Below are positions 8,203 through 15,155 of a DNA stretch of 64,000 bases, piece after piece. This DNA is from Hymenobacter taeanensis (GTDB lineage: Bacteria > Bacteroidota > Bacteroidia > Cytophagales > Hymenobacteraceae), in NCBI RefSeq assembly GCF_013137895.1, contig NZ_CP053538.1:4743001-4807000 (forward strand), in the 5' to 3' direction. Position 1 is the first letter of the stretch; every line of letters begins with the position of its first letter. Both the position numbers and the translations under genes were made by a program. The notes under the pieces were generated by a model. That model searched no databases, was not told the origin of the DNA, and saw only the letters and a list, made by a program, of their open reading frames with translations.

Positions 8203-9084
8203 TTAAGACAGAAATTCTACCAGCTGCTTTAGCACCCCTGCATCGCGCATAACCCCATTGTGGCCTAGGCCAGTGGTAGGCCTGAAATCCAGATTAGGCC
8301 AGCTATTGGCAATTTCCTGTGCTTCAGCAAACGGAATACTCTCATCGTTGAAGTCGTGCACGAGCATGGCCCGATCTGCGGGTAGCGTGTGGCCCATCTG
8401 AATCAGGCTGAAGCTTTCGGCATCGCGGCCGTGCTGCTCCTGAATGTACCGATGCATGCGCTGCACCACCGCTTCAGGCAAGTGCAGAAACTGAGCAAAC
8501 CGCTGGGCTACGGCCGTAGTGCTGCCCGGGGCAGCCAGCAGCACCAGTCGGGGCAGCCGCCCGTTGCCAGCACGGTTAAACTCTACGGGTATGCCGGCGG
8601 TAGCAGCGGCGCCCAACGAGTGCGCTACCGCCGCGTACACCTCCCCTACCTCATCGGCTACGGCCTGCACGGCCCGGGCAAAAGCTGGAAGTGTAGTGCG
8701 GCGGCCAGCGGAAGCCCCGTGGGCAGGACCATCAAGAGCAACCACCCGAAAGCCAGCCCCCACTAACCCGCGCACCATTACACCCCAGAAGCTAGCCCGG
8801 TGTTCCCAACCGTGCACGAGCAGCACTGTGCGCGAGCCCTGAGGGTTCCATTCATAAGCCGCAATGGCCCCGCGCGCTGAGTTTACCCAGAACTGCCGGG
8901 CTTCTGCAACAGCAGCGGCCTCCCAGCTTTTTTCAGGCAGCTTTCGTGGGGTTGTAAACAACCGCCAGGCTGCCCCAAACGCCAGCTCAGTGGAGAACCC
9001 AGACAGTAAGCGAAACTTCAGACGCAACAGCCGGATGCTACGTGGCACGGCCGTTTGGGTGGCGACTATGGTGGGGTTGCTCAT
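8203..9084 (-). CDS. alpha/beta hydrolase
   Basis: 293 aa from the ATG at 9084; a longer frame to 9177 crosses the promoter box. Oxyanion region VLLVHGWEHRASFW, nucleophile elbow AHSLGAAA (Ser in the G/AxSxG position, first Gly replaced by Ala), acid in MLVHDFNDESIP and base in GLGHNGVMRD match the usual Ser-Asp-His triad. DGPAHGASAG is typical of esterase/lipase-like members. Substrate unknown. A TACTTTTG -7 box sits 8 nt before the start, so the transcript may be leaderless. Confidence 0.85.
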   Translation of the reverse strand: MSNPTIVATQTAVPRSIRLLRLKFRLLSGFSTELAFGAAWRLFTTPRKLPEKSWEAAAVAEARQFWVNSARGAIAAYEWNPQGSRTVLLVHGWEHRASFWGVMVRGLVGAGFRVVALDGPAHGASAGRRTTLPAFARAVQAVADEVGEVYAAVAHSLGAAATAGIPVEFNRAGNGRLPRLVLLAAPGSTTAVAQRFAQFLHLPEAVVQRMHRYIQEQHGRDAESFSLIQMGHTLPADRAMLVHDFNDESIPFAEAQEIANSWPNLDFRPTTGLGHNGVMRDAGVLKQLVEFLS

Positions 9085-9091
9085 TATAAAG

Positions 9092-9099
9092 CAAAAGTA
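9092..9099 (-). promoter_or_regulatory. -7 box next to the hydrolase start codon
   Basis: On the reverse strand TACTTTTG fits TAnnTTTG and ends 7 nt before the ATG at 9084, placing transcription start at about the start codon. A TTG lies 15 nt upstream, shorter than the usual 19, so the -33 assignment is doubtful. Confidence 0.45.
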
Positions 9100-9377
9100 C
9101 ACATAGACATTCTGCAACAGGCAGTTACCAGCACTAGTACGGTTTAGCCTGAACGCTACATAGGTACTCCTGGCCAAGATTCACCTCTCATTATATTATT
9201 TTATTGAGGATAATTAAGTTTTACTTATACTCACATCCTAAAGTTCACTATTCCCCTTTGCAGCAGCCTTTTCATGCCTTATTCGCATTTAAAATTGGCT
9301 TTAAATTTGATAAGGCATTAAATCCAGTTTTAAATCTTGCTCGTACATCGTCTCTTTCGTCTACTTCTCCTTTTTGC

Positions 9378-9848
9378 ATGATTTTAACTTTACCCGCTAT
9401 ACGGGCTCAGTTCTTGGCTAGCCCTTCCTTACTCCGTTTTCAATGGAACACCACTTGCACCAACCCGCAAGCGTTCCGCCAAGGCATGGACTCCGTGGCG
9501 CAGCTCATTGAGCAAAAAAACATTCGCCAGGCGCTGGTTGACATGAACGACCTCCCAAGCATGGGCCTCGATGACCAGGCCTGGGTAGCTACTACCTGGT
9601 TGCCTCGTGTTGCAAAGGGGGCCGTGCAGCGTGTGGCCTTGGTGCTGCCTATGCACAATATGTACAACCAATTGGTAGTGGAAAGCCTGGTACGCACCGA
9701 GCGCGCTTTCATGAATTACGATATCCAGTTCTTCTCCAACACCGCCGAAGCGGCCGACTGGCTTTTAGGTGATGAGCCGCCCATGCTGGCCGCCCTTCAT
9801 TCTGAATGGCCGTATTCCAACACCGTAAGCAGTGCCTTGGCGAGCTAG
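9378..9848 (+). CDS. SpoIIAA/STAS-like small cytosolic protein
   Basis: 156 aa from the ATG at 9378; upstream codons to 9204 are AT-rich and lack protein character. The core (LLRFQWNTTCTN, then a helix with QLIEQKNIRQALVDMNDL, then TTWLPRVAKGAVQRVALVLP and a C-terminal SNTAEAADWLLGD) has the alternating strand/helix order of SpoIIAA-like proteins found in many copies in Hymenobacter. A clear relative occurs at 63291-63683 in this window. Role unknown; such proteins may bind partners in signalling. No catalytic motif is visible. Confidence 0.6.
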   Translation: MILTLPAIRAQFLASPSLLRFQWNTTCTNPQAFRQGMDSVAQLIEQKNIRQALVDMNDLPSMGLDDQAWVATTWLPRVAKGAVQRVALVLPMHNMYNQLVVESLVRTERAFMNYDIQFFSNTAEAADWLLGDEPPMLAALHSEWPYSNTVSSALAS

Positions 9849-9936
9849 CGGAGTGGGCGATAATGCGCTGGCTGTTGCCTGATGAGGGTAGGCGGCATGG
9901 TAAAACGTGAGGTGGTTGGCCAACTACTTGTGTGGC

Positions 9937-11109
9937 TTAGTTGGCAGGATGTGCCGCTGCTTGAGGAATGGAGGAATGGCTGCTAACGGGAAATTCAGAA
10001 TATAAGAGCAACGCTTCGGCTAAAGGGCTAACGGCTAAATCCACGAACCGCACCCCGTAGTGCAGTTCCGTAGGCGTTTCAATTTCGCGGCGGCCAAGGC
10101 CTATCAGGCGCTGCAGCCTACGCGCGTTACGCAGGTCACCAAGGGCCACCGCATCGGCAAAAGCAAAGGCATTGGCAGGAATGCTGTAACCCAGTATCAA
10201 GGGCCCGCTGTCAAGGTCGCCGTAACTACTGGTGTAGTTTCCGGCCCGCTCCCGGTACAGCCTTACCAGGCCTAAATTGGTACTGAAGTGCTGCTGATAG
10301 CGCGCATATTGCTCTTGGGCAAAAGCAGGGTCAAAGCGGGAGAGAAACCAGATACTCCAGCCCACCATTGAGCCGCGTGGTTCTTCCAGGGGCGCGCCCT
10401 GGGTATCAACCTGCGAAACCAACACCCCTGTTTGCGCATCGAGATACTGGTGTTTTGCACGCAGCACCCATTGGCCACCAGCCGCCGCATATTTGCTGCC
10501 CGTCAGGCGGCTGTGCAAGGCTAGTGAGGCGAGAGCCGCTGTATTATCAGGTATCCAGCGCAGCTTCGGGTACGACTCCAAACAGCCACTCTTCTCGCGG
10601 TTATACCGCCGAAATAGTGCCCCCGATAGCATATTGTGCAGCTTCGTGCGCGCTGCAGCTGGGGCAAGCTCCCGCAGGCAACCCAGCATCAAGTTAAGAT
10701 GCCCCAGGTACAATACAGAGCCAGTTGTATCAGGGAGGGAGCCATTTACCGCTGCTGGCTCAAACGCGCTGCGCACCGGCAGGGCTAATGCCTGCTCAAT
10801 GGCAAGGTCAATATACCGGGCGGCTTCTGCCCGAAAAGCCGGCTGCTGCGCCGCCCGGTTGGCAAATGCGTATGCTGAGAACGACAGCGAGAATAATTCC
10901 CACTCAGGATTTTGTTGGCCAATGGCTGCCAGCTCAGTATCTGGCCCAGTGCCCTCTTGCAGTACACGCTCCAGGTAGGCCACTCGCTTGTGCTGCTCCT
11001 GCTGCGTGGGCGGCTCATACTGCCGCCGCCCCAGCAGCACAAACCCCGCTACTAGCAAGGCCAGTAGGGCAATGCGTTTCCGTGAGTTTATGAGCGAGGC
11101 AGCCGTCAT
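9937..11109 (-). CDS. membrane-anchored protein, probable (alpha/alpha) barrel
   Basis: 390 aa. A basic N-terminus and one hydrophobic segment (residues ~12-26) anchor it in the inner membrane or act as an uncleaved signal. The rest is rich in paired helices with repeated aromatic and small-residue patterns (LRWIPDNTAALASLALHS, GSMVGWSIWFLSRFD, SSYGDLDSGPLILGYSI), which look like an (alpha/alpha)6 toroid as in glycan-active or linalool dehydratase-like proteins. I do not recognise the family with certainty and see no assigned active site. It starts 16 nt after the XRE/LexA-like gene on the same strand, so the two probably form an operon. Confidence 0.65.
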   Translation of the reverse strand: MTAASLINSRKRIALLALLVAGFVLLGRRQYEPPTQQEQHKRVAYLERVLQEGTGPDTELAAIGQQNPEWELFSLSFSAYAFANRAAQQPAFRAEAARYIDLAIEQALALPVRSAFEPAAVNGSLPDTTGSVLYLGHLNLMLGCLRELAPAAARTKLHNMLSGALFRRYNREKSGCLESYPKLRWIPDNTAALASLALHSRLTGSKYAAAGGQWVLRAKHQYLDAQTGVLVSQVDTQGAPLEEPRGSMVGWSIWFLSRFDPAFAQEQYARYQQHFSTNLGLVRLYRERAGNYTSSYGDLDSGPLILGYSIPANAFAFADAVALGDLRNARRLQRLIGLGRREIETPTELHYGVRFVDLAVSPLAEALLLYSEFPVSSHSSIPQAAAHPAN

Positions 11110-11125
11110 TCGGGAGTATAAAAGG

Positions 11126-11893
11126 TTAGCCTAATCTGGCCAGCACGGCTTCCAGCTGCCGCTCCAACTGAGTTACACGCTCCTCTAATAAGGCGGGTGC
11201 CCGCAAGTGGGTACTGAAGCTGCCGTGTACTTCCCAGATTTCGAGCGCGTCGGTAAGTAGTAGATCCTGCACGGGGTAATCGGGGTTGTCGGCTCGTAGT
11301 TTGAGCAACCCACCAGTTTGCTGCTCGCTAAGGCGGCGAACCAGCAAGCGGCTTTGGGTTACAAAAGCGTAGAGGCGCCCCATGTGCAGGCGGGGGCTGG
11401 CTTTGTCAACGTGGCAGCAAAGCACTACGTCCTGATGGCGTAGGGTGGGCTGCATATCAGCCCCGCTCACCTCAAAAGCCCGCGTAGCTGGCCCTAGGCT
11501 ATGCGGAAACGTGAGCGTAGTAAGGGCATCAATAAATGTGGTGTCGTGGTGCTGCACAATATACTCCAGAATGCGCGCAGCCGGCACGTAGGGCGTCAGG
11601 TGCTGCTGGCGGTCAGCTTCGGCTTGCGGCGCTGAGGCAGGCTCGGCATTTTTTTGCTTATACAGGTCAAAATTGTACAGCTCATTTACGGTTAGCTCTT
11701 TCGTAAGTAGCAAGTCTACTGACAAGCCAAAATGTTGAGCAATCTGAATCAGAGTTTCCATTTTCGGCTCCGACCTCCCCTCCTCGTAAGCGCCTACGCT
11801 AGGTCTGGCTAACCCAAAAAGTTCGGCAAAAGCGGCCTGACTGAGCTTCTTTACCGTTCTCAGCTTCCGAATGTTTTTTCCAACGTTCGACAT
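11126..11893 (-). CDS. XRE/LexA-like repressor with altered S24 peptidase domain
   Basis: 255 aa. Residues 3-60 are an XRE helix-turn-helix (IRKLRTVKKLSQAAFAELFGL and SVGAYEEGRSEPK). Residues ~125-220 are an S24/LexA-type fold (FEVSGADMQPTLRHQDVVLCC, GRLYAFVTQSRLLVRRL). The usual nucleophile in (D)SMxP is Asp here (ADMQP) and the general-base Lys of VKRL is Arg (VRRL), so self-cleavage is not expected; the fold may serve for dimerisation or ligand sensing. A C-terminal coiled coil (LLEERVTQLERQLEAVL) follows. Two palindromes just upstream suggest autoregulation. It leads the operon with the membrane-anchored barrel protein. Confidence 0.85.
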   Translation of the reverse strand: MSNVGKNIRKLRTVKKLSQAAFAELFGLARPSVGAYEEGRSEPKMETLIQIAQHFGLSVDLLLTKELTVNELYNFDLYKQKNAEPASAPQAEADRQQHLTPYVPAARILEYIVQHHDTTFIDALTTLTFPHSLGPATRAFEVSGADMQPTLRHQDVVLCCHVDKASPRLHMGRLYAFVTQSRLLVRRLSEQQTGGLLKLRADNPDYPVQDLLLTDALEIWEVHGSFSTHLRAPALLEERVTQLERQLEAVLARLG

Positions 11894-11911
11894 ATGGCAA
11901 AAATATTTTTA

Positions 11912-11947
11912 GCTCAAACTTTGAGCAATATGTAAACTTTGCTTACA
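11912..11947. promoter_or_regulatory. tandem operator candidates upstream of the XRE regulator
   Basis: Two palindromes lie side by side 19-54 nt before the repressor start: GCTCAAACTTTGAGC (11912-11926, 7-bp arms) and TGTAAACTTTGCTTACA (11931-11947, 5-bp arms). Both share the core AAACTTTG at an 18-bp step, close to two helical turns, as expected for two repressor dimers on one face. The region also lies upstream of the forward gene at 12093. Confidence 0.55.
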
Positions 11948-12092
11948 ATTGCATCGTAAAGCTACTACATTACTGCCAAGCACCCTGTACAAGCCTCTAT
12001 TTTTTTGAGCAGGACTAGCCTTACTCACCAACTGTTCAGCTCCTCTTCCTTTTAGTACCTTATCCGCCGCTACTCATTTACATTTCACTTCA

Positions 12093-12488
12093 ATGGCCCA
12101 CTCTTACTTTACCAAAATCAAGACCTTCTTATTAGAGCTCGGTTTTGACATCCGGCATCAGGAAGAAGCATCCAATCTGCTGGTTGTCAGCAAGCCAGAG
12201 CTGGGCATTGAGCACCTGGTTATTGGGTGTGGAGAGCCGCTTCTGATTATGGAGCAGCATCTGCTGGATTTACCCGGCCCCAGCTGCGAGGTGTATCAGC
12301 AACTGCTTCAGAAAAACCGCGACATCATTCACGGCGCTTTCGTGCTCGACGAAACAGGCCGCAAAGTCATCTTCCGCGACACGCTTCAGCTGGAACACCT
12401 AGACCGGCCCGAGTTGGAAGCGGTGTTCAACTCGCTCAGCCTGCTGCTCAGTGAGTTCAGCGACGAGCTGATTGCTTTTTCCAAATAA
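12093..12488 (+). CDS. YbjN / CesT-Tir-chaperone-like protein
   Basis: 131 aa. The pattern (IKTFLLELGFDIRHQEEASNLLVVS, GIEHLVIGCGEPLLIMEQHLLDL, then a helix KNRDIIHGAFVLDETG and a final LSLLLSEFSDELIAF) fits the alpha-beta fold of YbjN and type III secretion chaperones. Bacteroidota often place such a protein directly before pspA, as here (155 nt upstream). It may act as a chaperone or sensor for the PspA/flotillin membrane-stress group. No signal peptide. The family call is from pattern; the role is inference from neighbours. Confidence 0.65.
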   Translation: MAHSYFTKIKTFLLELGFDIRHQEEASNLLVVSKPELGIEHLVIGCGEPLLIMEQHLLDLPGPSCEVYQQLLQKNRDIIHGAFVLDETGRKVIFRDTLQLEHLDRPELEAVFNSLSLLLSEFSDELIAFSK

Positions 12489-12643
12489 CGTTTTGGGTAT
12501 CAAAAGCTGAGCAGCATTGACTCATGTCCTACGTATCGCGCGCGCAGCGCACACGCAGTACGCGAGAAAGCTACCTCAAGCTCAAAGCCCCAACTACCTA
12601 GCCCTACGTCCCGAAGCCTTTCAGTCCATAAGCCCCCTAAGCC

Positions 12644-13348
12644 ATGAACATCTTCAACCGCATCTTCAAAGTTGGCCAAGCCGAAGCTCATTCCGCCATA
12701 AATCAGCTCGAAGACCCTATTAAAATGACGGAACAGGGCCTGCGAGACCTGCGCCAGGACCTTGACAAGAGCCTGCAGGGCCTGGCCGAAGTAAAGGCTA
12801 TGGCCATCCGGGCCCGTAATGATGCTTCGGCCTCCCGCGCCAAAGCCCTCGATTATGAAAGCAAAGCGGTGCTCCTGCTTCAGCGTGCTCATAAGGGTGA
12901 GCTGGCCGCAGCTGAGGCCGACCGTTTAGCCAGCGAGGCACTCGTGAAAAAAGCCGAGAATGAGGCGCAGGCTACCCGCTCGGCGGCAGAGCAGGAGAAA
13001 TTTGAAGGCTCAGCCAGTCAGCTTGAGCAAAATGTGCAGCAGCTAAAATCTACCATCAGCCAGTGGGAGAATGAGCTCAAAACTCTGAAGGCCCGCGTAA
13101 CGGTAAGCACCGCTACCAAAACCATTAACCAGCAATTAGCCCAGCTAGATTCCTCGGGCACAGTGGCTTTGCTGGAGCGCATGAAGGAAAAGGTGGCCGT
13201 GGAAGAAGCCCTGGCGGAATCTTACGGGCAGCTAGCCCACGAAAGCAAAACCATTGACCAGGAGATTGACAAGGCCCTAGGCCACTCGGGGCGCGGCCAG
13301 GCCACGCAGGAGCTGCAGGCCCTCAAGACCAAGCTGGGGCTAGAGTAG
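12644..13348 (+). CDS. pspA: PspA/IM30-family membrane-remodelling protein
   Basis: 234 aa, almost wholly helical coiled coil. The N-terminus MNIFNRIFKVGQAEAHSAINQLEDPIKMTEQ matches the amphipathic helix and first hairpin of PspA/Vipp1, followed by a long Ala/Lys/Glu-rich hairpin and a C-terminal helix ending LKTKLGLE. PspA proteins form ESCRT-III-like rods and rings that bind stressed inner membranes. No PspF or PspBC genes are present; instead its partners here are YqiJ-like, flotillin-like and AAA ATPase proteins, an association known from comparative genomics of the phage-shock system. Confidence 0.9.
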   Translation: MNIFNRIFKVGQAEAHSAINQLEDPIKMTEQGLRDLRQDLDKSLQGLAEVKAMAIRARNDASASRAKALDYESKAVLLLQRAHKGELAAAEADRLASEALVKKAENEAQATRSAAEQEKFEGSASQLEQNVQQLKSTISQWENELKTLKARVTVSTATKTINQQLAQLDSSGTVALLERMKEKVAVEEALAESYGQLAHESKTIDQEIDKALGHSGRGQATQELQALKTKLGLE

Positions 13349-13388
13349 TCTGCCGCCCGCAACTACCTACTTCCTCCTATTTCTACCC

Positions 13389-13599
13389 ATGGATATCCAG
13401 CCAAAACTCCTAAAAACCCTGGCTTTTGTGGTGCTGCTGTGTGGGGTGCTGCTCCAGCTTTTTCACCTGCTGCCCCCCCGGCATTGCCCGAGTGCTGGCA
13501 ATTATTGGCTTCGCCGGTATCATTAGAGCCTATAGAATACAATTCCGGCAGCTGCAAGCAGAAAATACCCAACTACGGCAGCAGCTGGAGCTTCGTTAG
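13389..13599 (+). pseudogene. small membrane protein broken by one extra C in a C7 run
   Basis: The ATG at 13389 opens a frame with a hydrophobic stretch (TLAFVVLLCGVLLQLFHLL). At 13473-13479 there are seven Cs; reading six instead restores a frame to 13599 that gives a second hydrophobic helix (ARVLAIIGFAGIIRAY) and a coiled C-terminus (QLQAENTQLRQQLELR). The restored protein is 69 aa with two membrane segments. As given, frame 1 stops after 42 codons. It sits between pspA and the YqiJ-like gene. The break may be real, phase-variable or a homopolymer sequencing error. Confidence 0.6.
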
Positions 13600-13697
13600 T
13601 GGGCCTGAAAAGGGGGTAATTGCATCGCATTATTTTCTGTTTTTATTACCCCACTTGGTGGTGGGCTCCGCTCCTCCCCGATTAGTTTTCCCTTGCC

Positions 13698-14351
13698 ATG
13701 ACTGAACTTCTACACGCTGCGGTTTCAGCGCCCAACCTTGCCCCCACGGCCCTGTTGGTGTTCGTTCTACTGTACTGGCTCACGATTCTGGCAGGCATTC
13801 TTGACCTTAAAACCGTTGATCTGGACATTGACCACGACGTGGACCTCGGCCACCACGCCGAAGCGCATCCCCCCGAAATGGGTGTCAGCTGGCTGAACCA
13901 TGCCCTGACCTTCTTTAATCTGGGCCGCATTCCGCTGATGGTGTTTCTCAGTTTTGTAGCCCTCCCCCTTTGGGCCGGCAGTATACTTCTGAATTACTAC
14001 CTCCACAATGAGTCGGGGCTGCTGGGCCTGGCTTTACTGCTGCCGCTATTGCTAGGGAGCCTGCTGCTGGCCAAAGTCCTGACGCTGCCCTTCGTGCATC
14101 TGTACGCAGCTATGGAAAAAAACCACGACGGCGGCGTCCGGCCGCTGGGCAAGGTGTGCACTGTACTGCTACCCGCTACTGCCTATCGCCTAGGCCAGGC
14201 CCGGGTGCAAACGCAGGCAGGGGCTCCACTGATGCTGAACGTGCTGGCGGCTTCCCCAACTGCCGAGCTACGCAAGGGCGACACGGCCCTGGTAATTGAT
14301 TATGACGAACAGCGCCGCTGCTATTTGATTGAGCCTTACGAAGTCTTTTGA
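13698..14351 (+). CDS. YqiJ-like inner-membrane protein (DUF1449/OB-fold)
   Basis: 217 aa. About three membrane segments: residues ~15-33, ~75-95 and ~108-130. Between the first two is an acidic/His-rich loop (DLDIDHDVDLGHHAEAH). The cytoplasmic C-terminal ~70 residues (GKVCTVLLP...ARVQTQAGAPLMLNV...GDTALVIDYDEQRRCYLIEPYEVF) read as an OB/NfeD-like domain. In E. coli yqiJ stands directly before the flotillin yqiK, and the same partner follows here at 15156. It probably helps anchor or regulate the flotillin assembly. Confidence 0.78.
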   Translation: MTELLHAAVSAPNLAPTALLVFVLLYWLTILAGILDLKTVDLDIDHDVDLGHHAEAHPPEMGVSWLNHALTFFNLGRIPLMVFLSFVALPLWAGSILLNYYLHNESGLLGLALLLPLLLGSLLLAKVLTLPFVHLYAAMEKNHDGGVRPLGKVCTVLLPATAYRLGQARVQTQAGAPLMLNVLAASPTAELRKGDTALVIDYDEQRRCYLIEPYEVF

Positions 14352-14384
14352 GGCTCTCGCACCACCAGAGGTCCTACATTACTG

Positions 14385-14792
14385 ATGAGTATGAACCAGG
14401 TCTTTCCCTCTAAAATCAGCTGGTGGCTGTTTGCACCCGTGCTGAGTAGTCTGGGCTTCTTTTTACTCTTATCTTTCGTGCAGCAACGGTGGGGTGCCAG
14501 CGTTGTGGTGCTGGCAGTGGGTGCTTTTTTAGGGTACCTGCTGGCAAACACTCGCTATACACTCACACCGCAGGAGTTATTAATTACCTCAGGTCCTATT
14601 CATAAACGGGTGCCTATCACCAGCATTACCAGCGTTAAGCCAACGCGGAACCCCATCAGCTCCCCGGCCCTGTCGCTCAACCGACTGGAAATTCGCTATG
14701 GCAAGTATGACTCGGTATTGATTTCCCCGGCTAATCCCAAGGGCTTTCTTACCACCCTGCATCAACTCAACCCCGCCCTGCGCCATGATTGA
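14385..14792 (+). CDS. two-helix membrane protein with bacterial PH domain
   Basis: 135 aa. Two hydrophobic helices (residues ~12-32 and ~36-52) precede a beta-rich domain starting at TRYTLTPQELLITSGPIHKRVPITSITSVKPT, the layout of bPH-domain membrane proteins. Start at 14385 or the second Met at 14391. Lies 33 nt after the YqiJ-like gene and overlaps a 37-codon frame at its 3' end. Possibly a membrane-associated accessory of the PspA/flotillin cluster. Confidence 0.7.
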   Translation: MSMNQVFPSKISWWLFAPVLSSLGFFLLLSFVQQRWGASVVVLAVGAFLGYLLANTRYTLTPQELLITSGPIHKRVPITSITSVKPTRNPISSPALSLNRLEIRYGKYDSVLISPANPKGFLTTLHQLNPALRHD

Positions 14793-14898
14793 TCTGTTGC
14801 TGAACTTAAAAGCTTTTCTGCATTGGCTAGGCCAGTTTCTATTTGATGGAGCCCTGGCAGAATTTTTCGACCGCATTGCAGAGCTGCTCTTTCCCTGA
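14785..14898 (+). CDS. 37-aa amphipathic peptide
   Basis: ATG 14785 overlaps the last 8 nt of the PH-domain gene (a coupling arrangement) and TGA ends at 14898. The product is rich in Leu, Phe and Trp with regularly spaced Asp, Lys, Arg and Glu, and reads as one or two amphipathic helices (MIDLLLNLKAFLHWLGQ). It could be a membrane-surface peptide of the cluster. No homologue is recognised; support is the overlap, the composition and the lack of another gene before 15156. Confidence 0.4.
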   Translation: MIDLLLNLKAFLHWLGQFLFDGALAEFFDRIAELLFP

Positions 14899-15155
14899 AC
14901 CACTGTTCCAGGCCCCCTCGCCGAGCTACCTTCATGAAGCAAGATTGATCTTGTGCTAGGCTGCTCGGGCCAGTGTATACATCAGCAAACTACTATCTCT
15001 CTTCCTATTATACTACCATTCTATACGTACCCCTGCATTGCCCGTGGCGGCTAGCGCACAAGCGGCATATCGCCTTTGTCTTACTGTACTGGCCTAGAAG
15101 GCTGGTTTCTCACATTTCCCCTTCCCGATAGAATTAACTTCTACTTCCTACTTCC

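Noticed and set aside
10493-10978. 161-codon forward frame opposite the membrane-anchored barrel protein
   Set aside because: Basic, Arg/Ala/Ser-rich translation without fold; shadow of the reverse gene.
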